64,000 nt of DNA from Marivivens sp. (lineage in GTDB: Bacteria; Pseudomonadota; Alphaproteobacteria; Rhodobacterales; Rhodobacteraceae): positions 186,001-250,000 of the forward strand of contig JAHEBU010000002.1 in NCBI GenBank assembly GCA_024642115.1, in the 5' to 3' direction. Position 1 is the first letter of the stretch, and each line of letters begins with the position of its first letter. The translations under genes were made by a program, and so were the position numbers. Positions 6,020-15,617 of the stretch are shown in pieces. Below the pieces are notes generated by a model. That model was not told where the DNA came from and searched no databases. It saw nothing but the letters and a program-made list of their open reading frames with translations.

Positions 6020-8434
6020 TCAGTGGGCGGTCGCCCCTGCCCCATCCTCGGCCCCCTTGCCCAGCGCCGCCTTGGCCGCTGCGGCCTCTTCGGCCTCGGC
6101 GTCCCATTCGATCGCCTCGGGCTGGCGAACCAGCGCGTGGCGCAGAACCTCGGACACATGGGTCACCGGGATGATCGTCAGCCCGCTTTTGACGCTGTCC
6201 GGAATCTCGGGCAGGTCCTTTTCGTTTTCTTCCGGGATCAGGACGGTCTTGATCCCGGCACGCAGGGCGGCCAGCAGTTTTTCCTTCAAACCGCCAATCG
6301 GCATCGCATTGCCCCGCAAACTGACCTCGCCTGTCATGGCGATGTCCTTGCGGACGGGGATCTGCGTCAGGACCGACACGATGGACGTGACCATCGCCAG
6401 ACCGGCCGACGGGCCGTCCTTGGGGGTGGCCCCATCGGGGACGTGGACGTGGATGTCGATCTTGTCGAACACCGGGGGCTTGATCCCGATGCTGGGGCTG
6501 ATCGACCGGACATAGGAACTGGCCGCATCGATGGATTCCTTCATCACATCGCCCAGTTTGCCCGTCGTTTTCATCCGGCCCTTGCCCGGCAGGCGCAAGG
6601 CTTCGATCGGCAGGATTTCCCCGCCAACCTGCGTCCAGGCCAACCCGGTCACGACACCGATCTGGTCTTCCTTTTCGGCCAGACCATAGCGGAACTTCTT
6701 GACGCCCAGATAATCGCCGAGGTTCTCCGGCGTCACCTCGACGCGGGTTTCCTCTTTCTTGACGATCTTGGTGACCGCCTTGCGGGCGATCTTGGCCAGT
6801 TCGCGCTCTAGGTTCCGCACACCGGCCTCGCGGGTATAGGTGCGGACCATTTCGGTCAGCGCCGCATCCGACACGGTGAATTCGCGGGCCTTGAGGCCGT
6901 GGTTCTTCATCACCTTGGGCAGCAGGTGCTGCTTGGCGATCTCGCGCTTTTCGTCCTCGGTGTAGCCGGCCAGCGAAATGATTTCCATCCGGTCCAAAAG
7001 CGGGCCGGGCATGTTGTACGAATTCGCCGTGGTCAGGAACATCACGTTCGACAGGTCGTATTCCACCTCGAGGTAGTGATCGACGAACGTGCTGTTCTGT
7101 TCGGGGTCCAGCACCTCGAGCATGGCCGACGCCGGGTCGCCCCGAAAATCCTGCCCCATCTTGTCGATTTCATCCAGCAGGATCAACGGGTTGGTCGTCT
7201 TGGCCTTTTTCAGCGCCTGAATGATCTTGCCCGGCATGGACCCGATATAGGTCCGGCGGTGGCCGCGGATTTCGGATTCGTCGCGCACGCCGCCAAGGCT
7301 GATGCGGATAAATTCACGCCCCGTCGCCTTGGCCACTGATTTGCCAAGGCTGGTCTTGCCCACACCCGGAGGTCCGACAAGGCACATGATCGGGCCCTTG
7401 AGCTTGGCCGAACGTTGCTGCACCGCCAGATATTCGACGATCCGCTCCTTGACCTTTTCCAGACCAAAGTGGTCGTCGTCCAACACCTTTTGCGCGGCGC
7501 GCAGGTCCTTTTTGGTGCGTGATTTGACGCCCCACGGAACGCCCAGCATCCAGTCCAGATAGTTGCGCACGACGGTCGCCTCGGCGCTCATCGGGGACAT
7601 GGATTTCAGCTTCTTGACTTCGGCGTCGGCCTTTTCACGGGCCTCCTTGCTCAGCTTGGTTTCGGCGATGCGCTTTTCCAGATCGGCAATCTCGTTGCCG
7701 CCCTCTTCGCCATCGCCCAACTCCTTCTGGATCGCCTTCATCTGTTCGTTCAGATAGTACTCGCGCTGGGTGCGCTCCATCTGGCTCTTGACCCGGGTCT
7801 TGATCTTTTTCTCGACTTGCAGGACGGACATTTCGCCCTGCATCAGGCCGTACACCTTTTCCAGCCGCTCAGCCACGCTCAGCGTCTCCAAAAGCTCCTG
7901 CTTTTGCTTTACCTCGATGCCCAGGTGGCCCGCGACCAGATCGGCCAGTTTGGCTGGTTCATGGGTTTCGCTGACAGCGGCCAGGGCTTCTTCGGGGATG
8001 TTCTTCTTGATCTTGGAATAGCGTTCGAATTCCTGACCGACGGACCGGACCAACGCCTCGACATCCTGCGGATCGCCGGGGATTTCGGTCAGATATTCGG
8101 CATGGGCCTCGAAAAAGTCGTCGTTGGGCAGATAGGTGGTGATCCGCACCCGCGCCTTGCCTTCGACCAGCACCTTGACGGTGCCATCGGGCAGCTTGAG
8201 CAGTTGCAGCACATTGGCCAGCACACCGGCCTTGTAGATGCCGTCCTTGGCCGGGTCGTCCTGGCCGGGGTCGATCTGCGACGACAGCAGGATCTGCTTG
8301 TCGTCCTGCATCACTTCTTCCAGCGCCCGCACCGACTTTTCGCGGCCCACGAACAGCGGGACGATCATGTGCGGAAACACCACGATGTCGCGCAGCGGCA
8401 GCACCGGATAAGAAGGGCTGAGGGGAGTTTGCAT
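6020..8434 (-). CDS. lon: ATP-dependent protease Lon (endopeptidase La)
   Basis: A full-length Lon of 804 residues. The N-terminal substrate domain (LPLRDIVVFPHMIVPLFVG) spans about 1-205. It is followed by a helical region, then the AAA+ domain with Walker A GPPGVGKT (354-361) and Walker B LILLDEID (417-424). The protease domain has the catalytic dyad S676 in DGPSAG and K719 in GGLKEK. Lon degrades damaged and regulatory proteins in the cytoplasm. The Ala-rich C-terminal tail (from about 779) is a common alphaproteobacterial extension. The gene stands alone; no clear heat-shock promoter was recognised upstream. Confidence 0.98.
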   Translation of the reverse strand: MQTPLSPSYPVLPLRDIVVFPHMIVPLFVGREKSVRALEEVMQDDKQILLSSQIDPGQDDPAKDGIYKAGVLANVLQLLKLPDGTVKVLVEGKARVRITTYLPNDDFFEAHAEYLTEIPGDPQDVEALVRSVGQEFERYSKIKKNIPEEALAAVSETHEPAKLADLVAGHLGIEVKQKQELLETLSVAERLEKVYGLMQGEMSVLQVEKKIKTRVKSQMERTQREYYLNEQMKAIQKELGDGEEGGNEIADLEKRIAETKLSKEAREKADAEVKKLKSMSPMSAEATVVRNYLDWMLGVPWGVKSRTKKDLRAAQKVLDDDHFGLEKVKERIVEYLAVQQRSAKLKGPIMCLVGPPGVGKTSLGKSVAKATGREFIRISLGGVRDESEIRGHRRTYIGSMPGKIIQALKKAKTTNPLILLDEIDKMGQDFRGDPASAMLEVLDPEQNSTFVDHYLEVEYDLSNVMFLTTANSYNMPGPLLDRMEIISLAGYTEDEKREIAKQHLLPKVMKNHGLKAREFTVSDAALTEMVRTYTREAGVRNLERELAKIARKAVTKIVKKEETRVEVTPENLGDYLGVKKFRYGLAEKEDQIGVVTGLAWTQVGGEILPIEALRLPGKGRMKTTGKLGDVMKESIDAASSYVRSISPSIGIKPPVFDKIDIHVHVPDGATPKDGPSAGLAMVTSIVSVLTQIPVRKDIAMTGEVSLRGNAMPIGGLKEKLLAALRAGIKTVLIPEENEKDLPEIPDSVKSGLTIIPVTHVSEVLRHALVRQPEAIEWDAEAEEAAAAKAALGKGAEDGAGATAH

Positions 8435-8730
8435 GCTCGTATCCTTATGCTTGGGCAGACAGTCCCGGCCCCGATCATCGGCAGCCCTTGGGGCGTCTCC
8501 ACTTTAGACAGCTATACTTGGTGCGGGATGGCCCCGGTTTCAAGCATCACCTTTGGGCCCAGTCTGCCCGCCCGTCGGGCGGTGGGCAAGCGAGATATAG
8601 TGCAAATTGCCGCGACTGTGCCTTGTGCGGGCCACGGCTCTGCCCAATTCCGCGCACAGGATAACGGCGTGGGGCCAAGCGCCCCCGGCATCACCGTCCA
8701 CACCATGACCCATTTCGACAACAGGATCCC

Positions 8731-9543
8731 ATGTTCAGCAGACTGTTCAGACAGCGTCGTCGCCTCTTTCTGACCATCCTCGCAGCGATGCTGGGGACCA
8801 GTCTTGCGCTGGGGCCGGGGGTTTGGTCGCTGGGGGCGGCTGCGCTGGCGGGCTTGGGCACGACGGGGCTGATCGTCGGGCTGCCGCAACACCGCAGGCT
8901 GGCGGAATCGATGGGGCTGGGTCTGGTCGCGGCCGCGATCCTGCCCTTGCCACTGGTTCTGTTGCCGATCTTCTGGATCGCCTGCTCCGGGCTCTGGTAT
9001 GCCCTGCTCTATTCCGATTGGGCCGACCGCACGCCGCTGCGGCTGGCGCTGAACAGCCAGCGGACAAGCGAGGTCGACCGGCCCACTCCGCAGGTCTGGT
9101 CCGCCCTTGTCCCCGGCGAGGCGCACCCGGACGACCACTGGACCGGCACGCTGCTCGATTTCGACCGCGACCCGGACGATGCTGACACGCTCTACTTGCG
9201 GTTCCGCGACCCCAGCGGTCTGCATGACGAGGTCACGCTGACGTTCCTGCACTGTGCCCGTCCCCACGCCTGCCGCTACCTGCTCGAGCGCGAGGCCAAC
9301 GATGGCGGCGACGACCTGATGATGACCTTCACCTTGACCTCCATCGGCCCTGCTGCCTGCCGGATCGAGAGCAGGATGGTGCAGGACGCCCTGCCGATCC
9401 GGCTGGCCATCGGACGGTGGTTCGACGACAGCTTTGGCGACGAGCTGGACAGCTTTGCCGCCCTGATCAGCGCCCGGCGCGACTGGTCGGTGCGCGGGTT
9501 CAAGGCGGAAAACCCCGGCGTGTTGAACCCCTCGGAAACCTGA
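8731..9543 (+). CDS. Membrane protein with a possible SRPBCC-like domain, function unknown
   Basis: 270 residues. Two or three hydrophobic segments lie in the first 95 residues (LFLTILAAMLGTSLAL, LGAAALAGLGTTGLIVG, AAAILPLPLVLLPIFWI). A soluble domain of about 160 residues follows. Its opening (PTPQVWSALVPGEAHPDDHW), its later beta-rich pattern and a C-terminal helix around the paired aspartates in WFDDSFGDELDSFAALI resemble START/SRPBCC folds that bind hydrophobic ligands, but I cannot confirm this. It is convergent with tgt and has no obvious operon partner. An AGGAT ribosome site precedes the ATG. Confidence 0.6.
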   Translation: MFSRLFRQRRRLFLTILAAMLGTSLALGPGVWSLGAAALAGLGTTGLIVGLPQHRRLAESMGLGLVAAAILPLPLVLLPIFWIACSGLWYALLYSDWADRTPLRLALNSQRTSEVDRPTPQVWSALVPGEAHPDDHWTGTLLDFDRDPDDADTLYLRFRDPSGLHDEVTLTFLHCARPHACRYLLEREANDGGDDLMMTFTLTSIGPAACRIESRMVQDALPIRLAIGRWFDDSFGDELDSFAALISARRDWSVRGFKAENPGVLNPSET

Positions 9544-9680
9544 AGGGCGCAGGCGTCCCCGATCCCCGGCGCTCTGCCGGTGCGGCCAGCATCGACTTAC
9601 CGGGCGGGCCGGGGGCGGAAATCGGCGTGTTCTACAAATGGGACCAGATCACCGTGCGGAACTAAAGGGCGCGACCCGGC

Positions 9681-10808
9681 CTAGATCGGCTCGATATCGC
9701 CCTCGGCCCGCAGGGCATGAAACCCGGCCTCCCACGCGGCGAACTGGCCGCCCGCGATGGCGTCGCGCATCCCCTGCATGATGTCCTGATAATAATGCAG
9801 GTTGTGCCAGGTCAGCAGCATCCCCGAAATCATCTCCTGCGCCTTGAAGACATGGTGCAGATAGGCGCGGGAATAGTTGCGGCAGGTGGGACAGCCACAC
9901 CCTTCGTCCAACGGGCGCGGATCATCCTGATGGCGCGCGTTCTTCAGATTCACCTGCCCGCGCCGCGTCCACGCCTGCCCGGTGCGACCAGACCGGGACG
10001 GCAGGACGCAATCCATCATGTCGATCCCGCGCTTGACGGCGCCCACGATGTCGTCCGGCTTGCCCACACCCATCAGATAACGGGGCTTGTCCACGGGCAA
10101 CATGCCCGGGGCATAGTCGAGGACCTGAAACATCACCTCCTGCCCCTCGCCCACGGCCAGACCGCCCACCGCATAGCCGTCGAACCCGATGGCACGCAAA
10201 GCCTCGGCACTCTCGCCGCGCAGATGCTCTGTCACACCGCCCTGCTGGATGCCGAACAGGGCATGTCCGGGGCGGTCGCCAAAGGCGTCGCGCGACCGCT
10301 GCGCCCACCGCATCGACAGGCGCATCGAGTCGGCCACGCGGGCCTCATCGGCGGGCAGGGCCGGACATTCATCGAAACACATCACGATATCCGAACCGAG
10401 AAGCTTCTGAATCTCCATCGACCGCTCTGGCGTCAATTCATGCCGCGACCCGTCAATATGCGATTTGAAGGTGACGCCGCGCTCGGTCAGCTTGCGCAGA
10501 TCGGCAAGGCTCATCACCTGAAACCCGCCGCTATCCGTCAGGATCGGCTTGTCCCAATTCATGAACTTGTGCAAACCACCCAGCCGGGCGATCCGTTCGG
10601 CGGTCGGGCGCAGCATCAGGTGATAGGTGTTGCCCAGCAGAATGTCGGCCCCGGTGGCCGCAACCGATTCCGGCATCATCGCCTTGACCGTCGCGGCGGT
10701 GCCGACAGGCATAAAGGCCGGGGTGCGAATGTCGCCGCGCGGCGTGTGGATCACCCCGGTACGGGCGGTCCCATCGGTGGCGTGCAAGTCGAATGAAAAT
10801 CGGGTCAT
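9681..10808 (-). CDS. tgt: tRNA-guanine(34) transglycosylase
   Basis: 375 residues. It exchanges guanine 34 for the queuosine precursor preQ1 in tRNAs with GUN anticodons, which include the tRNA-Asp (GTC) encoded in this window. The TDSGGFQ motif holds D92, the general base, and [16 protein letters not shown] carries the nucleophilic Asp region. Zinc ligands lie in the C-terminal CGCPTC segment with a later His. The ATG at 10808 is used; the open frame extends to 10940 but that part would run through the repeat array and is not conserved-looking. It is divergent from the SufT-like gene. Confidence 0.97.
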   Translation of the reverse strand: MTRFSFDLHATDGTARTGVIHTPRGDIRTPAFMPVGTAATVKAMMPESVAATGADILLGNTYHLMLRPTAERIARLGGLHKFMNWDKPILTDSGGFQVMSLADLRKLTERGVTFKSHIDGSRHELTPERSMEIQKLLGSDIVMCFDECPALPADEARVADSMRLSMRWAQRSRDAFGDRPGHALFGIQQGGVTEHLRGESAEALRAIGFDGYAVGGLAVGEGQEVMFQVLDYAPGMLPVDKPRYLMGVGKPDDIVGAVKRGIDMMDCVLPSRSGRTGQAWTRRGQVNLKNARHQDDPRPLDEGCGCPTCRNYSRAYLHHVFKAQEMISGMLLTWHNLHYYQDIMQGMRDAIAGGQFAAWEAGFHALRAEGDIEPI

Positions 10809-10890
10809 CGGCGGTCCTCTGCGGTCCCGCCCTCTACCCCGGATCGGGCTGCAAAGCCAAGCGGTGCGACGCGGGGCCTCTCCGGGCCGC

Positions 10891-10932
10891 GTCTGTACAG
10901 CGTCTGTACAGCCGGTGTACGGCCGGTGTACG
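10891..10932. repeat. Four GTAC-centred repeats spaced exactly 11 bp
   Basis: The cores GTAC lie at 10895, 10906, 10917 and 10928. The first two units read GTCTGTACAGC, the last two CGGTGTACGG, each with local dyad symmetry (CTGTACAG in the first pair). The array sits between the divergent tgt and SufT-like genes and directly upstream of a likely promoter, so a cooperatively bound operator is the simplest reading. Confidence 0.75.
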
Positions 10933-10957
10933 GGCTGCACCCCGCGTCAGACCACCC

Positions 10958-10986
10958 TTTACGACCCGGCGTTCAAATCCTATATG
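10958..10986 (+). promoter_or_regulatory. Possible sigma-70 promoter of the SufT-like gene
   Basis: TTTACG (10958-10963) and TATATG (10981-10986) are separated by 17 bp and end 28 bp before the ATG at 11015. The match to consensus is partial. The GTAC repeats lie just upstream. Confidence 0.4.
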
Positions 10987-11014
10987 TTCAGTCAGGATTA
11001 CACCGGAACCCGCC

Positions 11015-11377
11015 ATGACCATGACCGACACCCCCCTCGAAGGCACGCCGCTGATCGCGCCGTCCTCCACCGATCACCCGCTTTACGACGCGGTGGTCGA
11101 GGCGTGCAAAACGGTCTATGATCCTGAAATCCCTGTGAATATCTACGATCTTGGGCTGGTCTATACCATTCTCATTTCCGACGAGAACGAGGTCAATATC
11201 ACCATGACCCTGACCGCCCCCGGCTGCCCCGTCGCGGGCGAAATGCCGGGCTGGGTGGCTGACGCAGTCGAACCGCTGGCCGGGGTGAAACATGTGGATG
11301 TGGCGATGACGTTCGAACCCCAGTGGGGCATGGACATGATGAGCGACGAAGCCCGGCTTGAACTGGGCTTCATGTGA
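11015..11377 (+). CDS. sufT: SufT/MIP18-type Fe-S cluster assembly protein (DUF59)
   Basis: 120 residues with the DUF59 core: YDPEIPVNIYDLGLVYTI, then VNITMTLTAPGCPVAGEMPG with the conserved C71, and HVDVAMTFEPQW. DUF59 proteins help mature Fe-S proteins; in SUF clusters this type is called SufT. Here it is outside a suf operon, but another Fe-S factor (14335) is nearby. The start at 11015 has GGAA upstream; ATG 11021 is an alternative. The gene symbol is given by family and not by context. It is divergent from tgt with the GTAC array between them. Confidence 0.85.
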   Translation: MTMTDTPLEGTPLIAPSSTDHPLYDAVVEACKTVYDPEIPVNIYDLGLVYTILISDENEVNITMTLTAPGCPVAGEMPGWVADAVEPLAGVKHVDVAMTFEPQWGMDMMSDEARLELGFM

Positions 11378-11484
11378 TCGGCAGACTGCCGCTCAACTTC
11401 TGATTTTGCTCGATAATTTGGCCTGACACGGTCGTTCAAAGGCGTGTTAACCTCGCCTTGGTAAACCGGCATTGTGTGGGCTTC

Positions 11485-13137
11485 ATGATCGACCGCCGAA
11501 CGTTCAACCTGTCGCTGCTGATGGCGACCATAACTTCAGGTATTGCTGGAACTTCAGCCGCCAAACCGCCGCCACAAAACGATATTTTTCTCAACAGGCT
11601 GACATTTGGGGCCACCCCCACCGACAGGGAATCGTTAACGGACCTCGGCCGGGCCGCATGGCTCGACGATCAACTCGGACGCCCCGCATCGGACGCTGAT
11701 CTGGACGCGCGACTTTCCGCGCTAACGCTCAGAATAAATTATGAAAAAGGCGATGACGGCGAAGGGCATAGCTGGCCCGCCCGCGATGAATTCCTGCCCC
11801 TGTCCTCGCTCAACGCCGATCCCGCCACCCTCCTCCCCCTGCTCGACTGGACGGTGCCGATGGCCTACGACGAACGGTCGCGCCCGGGATGGGAGGTGGT
11901 CGCAGCCTCGCTCCCCCGTGCCGTCCACACCCCCACCCAGACGCGCGAGGTGATGACACAGTTCTGGCACGATCATTTCAACGTCCACAGCCAGAAATCG
12001 GAATACACAGCCGTCTTTTTCCCCAGCTATGACAAGGTGTTACGCGAACACGCCTTGGGCAATTTCCGCGATCTTCTGGGGGCCGTGGCGCGCAGTCCGG
12101 CCATGCTGATCTACCTTAACAACGACGAAAGCAGGGCCAGCCCGGCGAATGAAAACTGGGGCCGCGAACTGCTTGAATTACACACCCTCGGCGCGGGCAA
12201 TTATCTCAGCGACCGCTACAGCCACTGGGCCGACGTGCCCGGTGCGACCCAAGGCGCCGCCATCGGCTATATTGACGAGGACGTGTTCGAAGTGGCCCGC
12301 GCCTTTACCGGTTGGTCGGTAGGCGACGGGCGCGAGACGGGTGAGGGGCGGAACACCGAAAAGACCGGGCGATTCCAGTATGTTGAACGGTGGCATGACC
12401 CCTATCAGAAACGGATCCTTGGCCGCGAATTTCCACCCAATCGGGCGGCATTGGCGGATGGGGATGACGTGCTCGACCTGCTCGCCACCCACCCCGGAAC
12501 CGCGCGGTTCATCTGCGAAAAGATCGCCCGCCGCCTGCTGTCGGACGCCCCCGATCCGGCGCTGATCGACCGTCTGACGCAGGCCTTTATGACCCACAGC
12601 ACCGCCCCCGATCAGATCGCCCAGGTCATCCGCGCCTTGGCGCTCGACCCCGCCTTTGACGCCCCGCCCACGAAACTGCGGCGCCCGTTCGAATTTCTGG
12701 CCGCCCTTTACCGCGCCAGCGGAGTCGAGGTGGCCGCCCCCGAGGCCGGGTTTCACTGGCAACTGGCCCGCGCCGGTTGGCAGCAGCACACCTATCCGCC
12801 GCCCACCGGCCACCCCGACCGGACCGAGGACTGGACCACGACAACCGTGCTTAACAGATTGATAGATCTGGGTCTTTCAGCGCACGACGATTGGTTCGGC
12901 TGCACACCCACCCGGCTTGACACACTGGTTCCCAAGCGGGTTGAAACCTGCGCGGGCTTAGCTGCCTACTGGACGACGAGGACCCACGGGACCAACGCCG
13001 ATCCGCTGCCTGAACTCTTCACCAGCATCGACCTCGACCCATCGGCCCCCCTGCCCGACAGCGCCGAGGACCGGCATAACCTGTCGGCCGGGATGCTCGC
13101 CTTTGCCGCCCTGACCCCACAGTTCCTGTTCCGGTGA
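11485..13137 (+). CDS. DUF1800 domain-containing exported protein
   Basis: 550 residues. It begins MIDRRTFNLSLLMATITSG, an RR-containing signal that resembles a Tat leader, followed by FLNRLTFGATPTDRESL, the usual opening of DUF1800. Further family features are FWHDHFNVHSQK and NWGRELLELHTLG, then an ARAFTGWSVGDG segment. DUF1800 proteins are of unknown function and are almost always encoded with a DUF1501 protein, as here. The stop is six bases before the next start, so they are translationally close. Upstream in-frame TTG 11458 was rejected because it precedes the signal peptide. Confidence 0.9.
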   Translation: MIDRRTFNLSLLMATITSGIAGTSAAKPPPQNDIFLNRLTFGATPTDRESLTDLGRAAWLDDQLGRPASDADLDARLSALTLRINYEKGDDGEGHSWPARDEFLPLSSLNADPATLLPLLDWTVPMAYDERSRPGWEVVAASLPRAVHTPTQTREVMTQFWHDHFNVHSQKSEYTAVFFPSYDKVLREHALGNFRDLLGAVARSPAMLIYLNNDESRASPANENWGRELLELHTLGAGNYLSDRYSHWADVPGATQGAAIGYIDEDVFEVARAFTGWSVGDGRETGEGRNTEKTGRFQYVERWHDPYQKRILGREFPPNRAALADGDDVLDLLATHPGTARFICEKIARRLLSDAPDPALIDRLTQAFMTHSTAPDQIAQVIRALALDPAFDAPPTKLRRPFEFLAALYRASGVEVAAPEAGFHWQLARAGWQQHTYPPPTGHPDRTEDWTTTTVLNRLIDLGLSAHDDWFGCTPTRLDTLVPKRVETCAGLAAYWTTRTHGTNADPLPELFTSIDLDPSAPLPDSAEDRHNLSAGMLAFAALTPQFLFR

Positions 13138-13143
13138 CCGCCC

Positions 13144-14277
13144 ATGTCTGACCCGATCCTTGTGGTGATCTTTCTGCGCGGGGGGTGCGATTCGCTGAAC
13201 CTGATCAGTCCCACCGCCGACCCGCAGTATATTGATGCCCGGCCCGACCCGCTGCGCGTGCTGCGCAAGGGTGACGGGGCGGGCATCAGGCTTGGCGACG
13301 GATTGGCCGATGTGGATTTCCGGATGTCCCCACATGCCCCTGACTTGGCTGATCTTTTTCACGCAGGCGACCTGTCCGTCATCCACGCGACGGGCCTGAC
13401 CGACGCCACCCGCAGCCATTTCGACGCCGAAGCCCGGATCGAACGGGCCAGCACCAATGCCACCGACGGCGGCTGGCTGGCCCGCTGGCTGCACCAGGCG
13501 CAGCCCGGCGGGCCGCTGCCCGCGCTGGCTGTCGGCACCGCCCTGCCCAATGCCCTGCGCGGCAGCCGGGCCGCCGTCGCCCCTGACCTTGCCGACCTCA
13601 TGATCGCGCCGGGCAACTGGCTGACCCCTGGCCTGCGGGCGCGGATCAGCGCGGGCTTTGGCGACCACGGCCCGCTCGCCGCCACGACGCAGGATTTGCT
13701 GAGACTGAGCAGCCTGCTGGAAACCCGGTTCTGGCTTGCAGATCAGGATCAGGCGCGGGCCTATGCCCCCGACACGCCCTATCCCGATGGCCCCCTGACC
13801 GGGCCGCTGATGACAGTGGCCCAGTCGATCAAGGCCGATCTGGGTCTGCGCGTGGCCACGGTGGACTATGGCGGCTGGGACACCCACGCCCATCAGATCA
13901 GCGAATATCCCGTTCTGGTCGATGGCCTGTCAAAGACCCTGATGGCGTTCTGGCGCGATCTGGGGCCGCGCCAGCAGGATGTGTCGGTCGTGGTGATGTC
14001 CGAATTCGGACGCAGGTTGCGGTCGAACGCCTCGGGCGGGACGGACCACGGGCGGGCGGGCGCGATGATCGTGCTGGGGCCGCAGGCGCGGGGGGGCCGA
14101 CTGCTCGGCCGTTGGCCGGGGCTGAGCAACGACCGACTGGAGGATGGGGCCGATCTGGCGGTGACCACCGATTACCGGGCGGTACTGGCCGAAATCCTGT
14201 CCGGCCACATGAACACGCCAGACACAGCGGCGATTTTTCCGGGCGCAACGCTCGCCCCCATCGGCCTTTTCACCTGA
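13144..14277 (+). CDS. DUF1501 domain-containing protein
   Basis: 377 residues. The opening VVIFLRGGCDSLNLISP and the later VDYGGWDTHAHQ and VVVMSEFGRRLRSN with GGTDHGRAG are hallmarks of DUF1501, which has an alkaline-phosphatase/sulfatase-like fold. Most homologues carry a Tat signal; this one begins straight at the domain (MSDPILVVIFLRGG), so it may be exported with the DUF1800 partner or stay cytoplasmic. It forms a two-gene operon with the DUF1800 gene. Biochemical role unknown. Confidence 0.9.
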   Translation: MSDPILVVIFLRGGCDSLNLISPTADPQYIDARPDPLRVLRKGDGAGIRLGDGLADVDFRMSPHAPDLADLFHAGDLSVIHATGLTDATRSHFDAEARIERASTNATDGGWLARWLHQAQPGGPLPALAVGTALPNALRGSRAAVAPDLADLMIAPGNWLTPGLRARISAGFGDHGPLAATTQDLLRLSSLLETRFWLADQDQARAYAPDTPYPDGPLTGPLMTVAQSIKADLGLRVATVDYGGWDTHAHQISEYPVLVDGLSKTLMAFWRDLGPRQQDVSVVVMSEFGRRLRSNASGGTDHGRAGAMIVLGPQARGGRLLGRWPGLSNDRLEDGADLAVTTDYRAVLAEILSGHMNTPDTAAIFPGATLAPIGLFT

Positions 14278-14334
14278 CCCCTTGAGAGAGCGGCGCATCA
14301 GGCCTACCTTAGAGGCAATCGCAGGAGAGACCCC

Positions 14335-14700
14335 ATGTTCGGCATCCCCGGCAAACAGGCCGTGACCATCACCCCCAAGGCCGCGACCCAGATCGCAAGG
14401 CTCATGTCCCGCGACGGTCATCAGGGCCTGCGGATCGGCGTGAAAAAAGGCGGCTGTGCAGGCATGGAATACACCATGGACTATGTGACCGAGGTGAACC
14501 CGCTGGACGAGATCGTCGAACAGGACGGGGCCCGCGTGATGATCGCGCCCATGGCGCAGATGTTCCTGTTCGGGACCGAGATCGACTATGAAACCACGCT
14601 TCTGGAATCGGCGTTCAAGTTCCGCAATCCCAACGTGGTCGATGCCTGCGGCTGTGGCGAGTCGATCAAGTTCGATGAAAAGCTGACAGCGCACGGCTGA
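14335..14700 (+). CDS. HesB/IscA-type Fe-S carrier protein
   Basis: 121 residues. The three conserved cysteines are present: C41 in [10 protein letters not shown], and C105 and C107 in DACGCGESI. This defines an A-type carrier (SufA/ErpA/IscA) that passes clusters to apoproteins. Which of these it is cannot be told. The ribosome site AGGAGAG precedes the ATG. It is followed by tpiA after 56 bp and may share a transcript with it. Confidence 0.92.
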   Translation: MFGIPGKQAVTITPKAATQIARLMSRDGHQGLRIGVKKGGCAGMEYTMDYVTEVNPLDEIVEQDGARVMIAPMAQMFLFGTEIDYETTLLESAFKFRNPNVVDACGCGESIKFDEKLTAHG

Positions 14701-14756
14701 CCCTTTCCCTGGCGGGTTCTGTTCGCTATCCCGAAGACGCAATCAGGGAGAGTGAC

Positions 14757-15503
14757 ATGGCACCGCGCAAACTTGCCGCCGGAAACTGGAAGATGAACGG
14801 CACCGCTGCCGCGCTGGCCGAGGTGCAGGCGTTGATGGCGGCCCATGCCGCGCCCAATGTCGATCTGCTGATCTGTCCGCCCGCCACCCTGCTGGCCCAG
14901 ATGAACTGGGCAAAACAGGCGCATCCGCTGGCAATTGGCGGACAGGATTGCCATACCGACGCCTCGGGCGCGCATACCGGCGATATCGCCGCCGCCCAGC
15001 TGGCCGACGCCGGGGCAACCCATGTGATCCTGGGCCATTCCGAACGCCGCGCCGATCATGACGAAACTGATGCGCTGGTCCGGGCCAAGGCTACGGCGGC
15101 CCATGCCGCTGGACTGATCGCAATTGTCTGCATCGGCGAAACGCTAGCCGAACGCGAGTCGGGAACCACGCTGACCATCGTGGGCGGCCAACTGGCAGGT
15201 TCGGTCCCCGAGGACGCCACCGCCGCCAATACCGTCATTGCCTATGAACCGGTCTGGGCCATCGGCACCGGCAAGGTGCCCACCCTGGACCAGATTGCCG
15301 AGGTCCATTCCACCATCCGCGCCGACCTCGTCGCCCGCTTTTCCGACGGGGCCAATTTCCGCATCCTTTACGGCGGTTCGGTCAAACCCGGCAACGCGGC
15401 AGACATCTTTGCCGTGCCAGACGTCGATGGCGCACTGGTCGGGGGGGCCAGCCTCAAGGCCGCCGACTTCAGCCCGATCATTGCGGCGCTTGAACGGGCC
15501 TGA
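14757..15503 (+). CDS. tpiA: Triose-phosphate isomerase
   Basis: 248 residues, normal length. Interconverts dihydroxyacetone phosphate and glyceraldehyde 3-phosphate. Catalytic residues are K12 in GNWKMN, H94 in LGHSERR and E164 in [11 protein letters not shown]. The phosphate-binding loop ILYGGSVKP lies near the C-terminus. GGGAG upstream of the ATG supports the start. A terminator hairpin separates it from the convergent TRAP operon. Confidence 0.98.
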   Translation: MAPRKLAAGNWKMNGTAAALAEVQALMAAHAAPNVDLLICPPATLLAQMNWAKQAHPLAIGGQDCHTDASGAHTGDIAAAQLADAGATHVILGHSERRADHDETDALVRAKATAAHAAGLIAIVCIGETLAERESGTTLTIVGGQLAGSVPEDATAANTVIAYEPVWAIGTGKVPTLDQIAEVHSTIRADLVARFSDGANFRILYGGSVKPGNAADIFAVPDVDGALVGGASLKAADFSPIIAALERA

Positions 15504-15553
15504 GGCTGGTCCGAGCCACAAGAACCGCCGCCGCAGGCGCCCACGGCACAGCA

Positions 15554-15584
15554 AAAGGCGACGCCCGTTCAGAGCGTCGCCTTT
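15554..15584. terminator. Bidirectional terminator between tpiA and dctM
   Basis: Perfect 11-bp arms AAAGGCGACGC (15554-15564) and GCGTCGCCTTT (15574-15584) with A/T runs on both sides, placed between two convergent genes. Confidence 0.85.
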
Positions 15585-15617
15585 CAGTTATCTGCAAACG
15601 GAATGCGCGGTAGCGCG

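Noticed and set aside
8435-8530. Heat-shock (sigma-32) promoter for lon
   Set aside because: A CCCCAAG is present but there is no CTTGAA-like element 13-14 bp before it.
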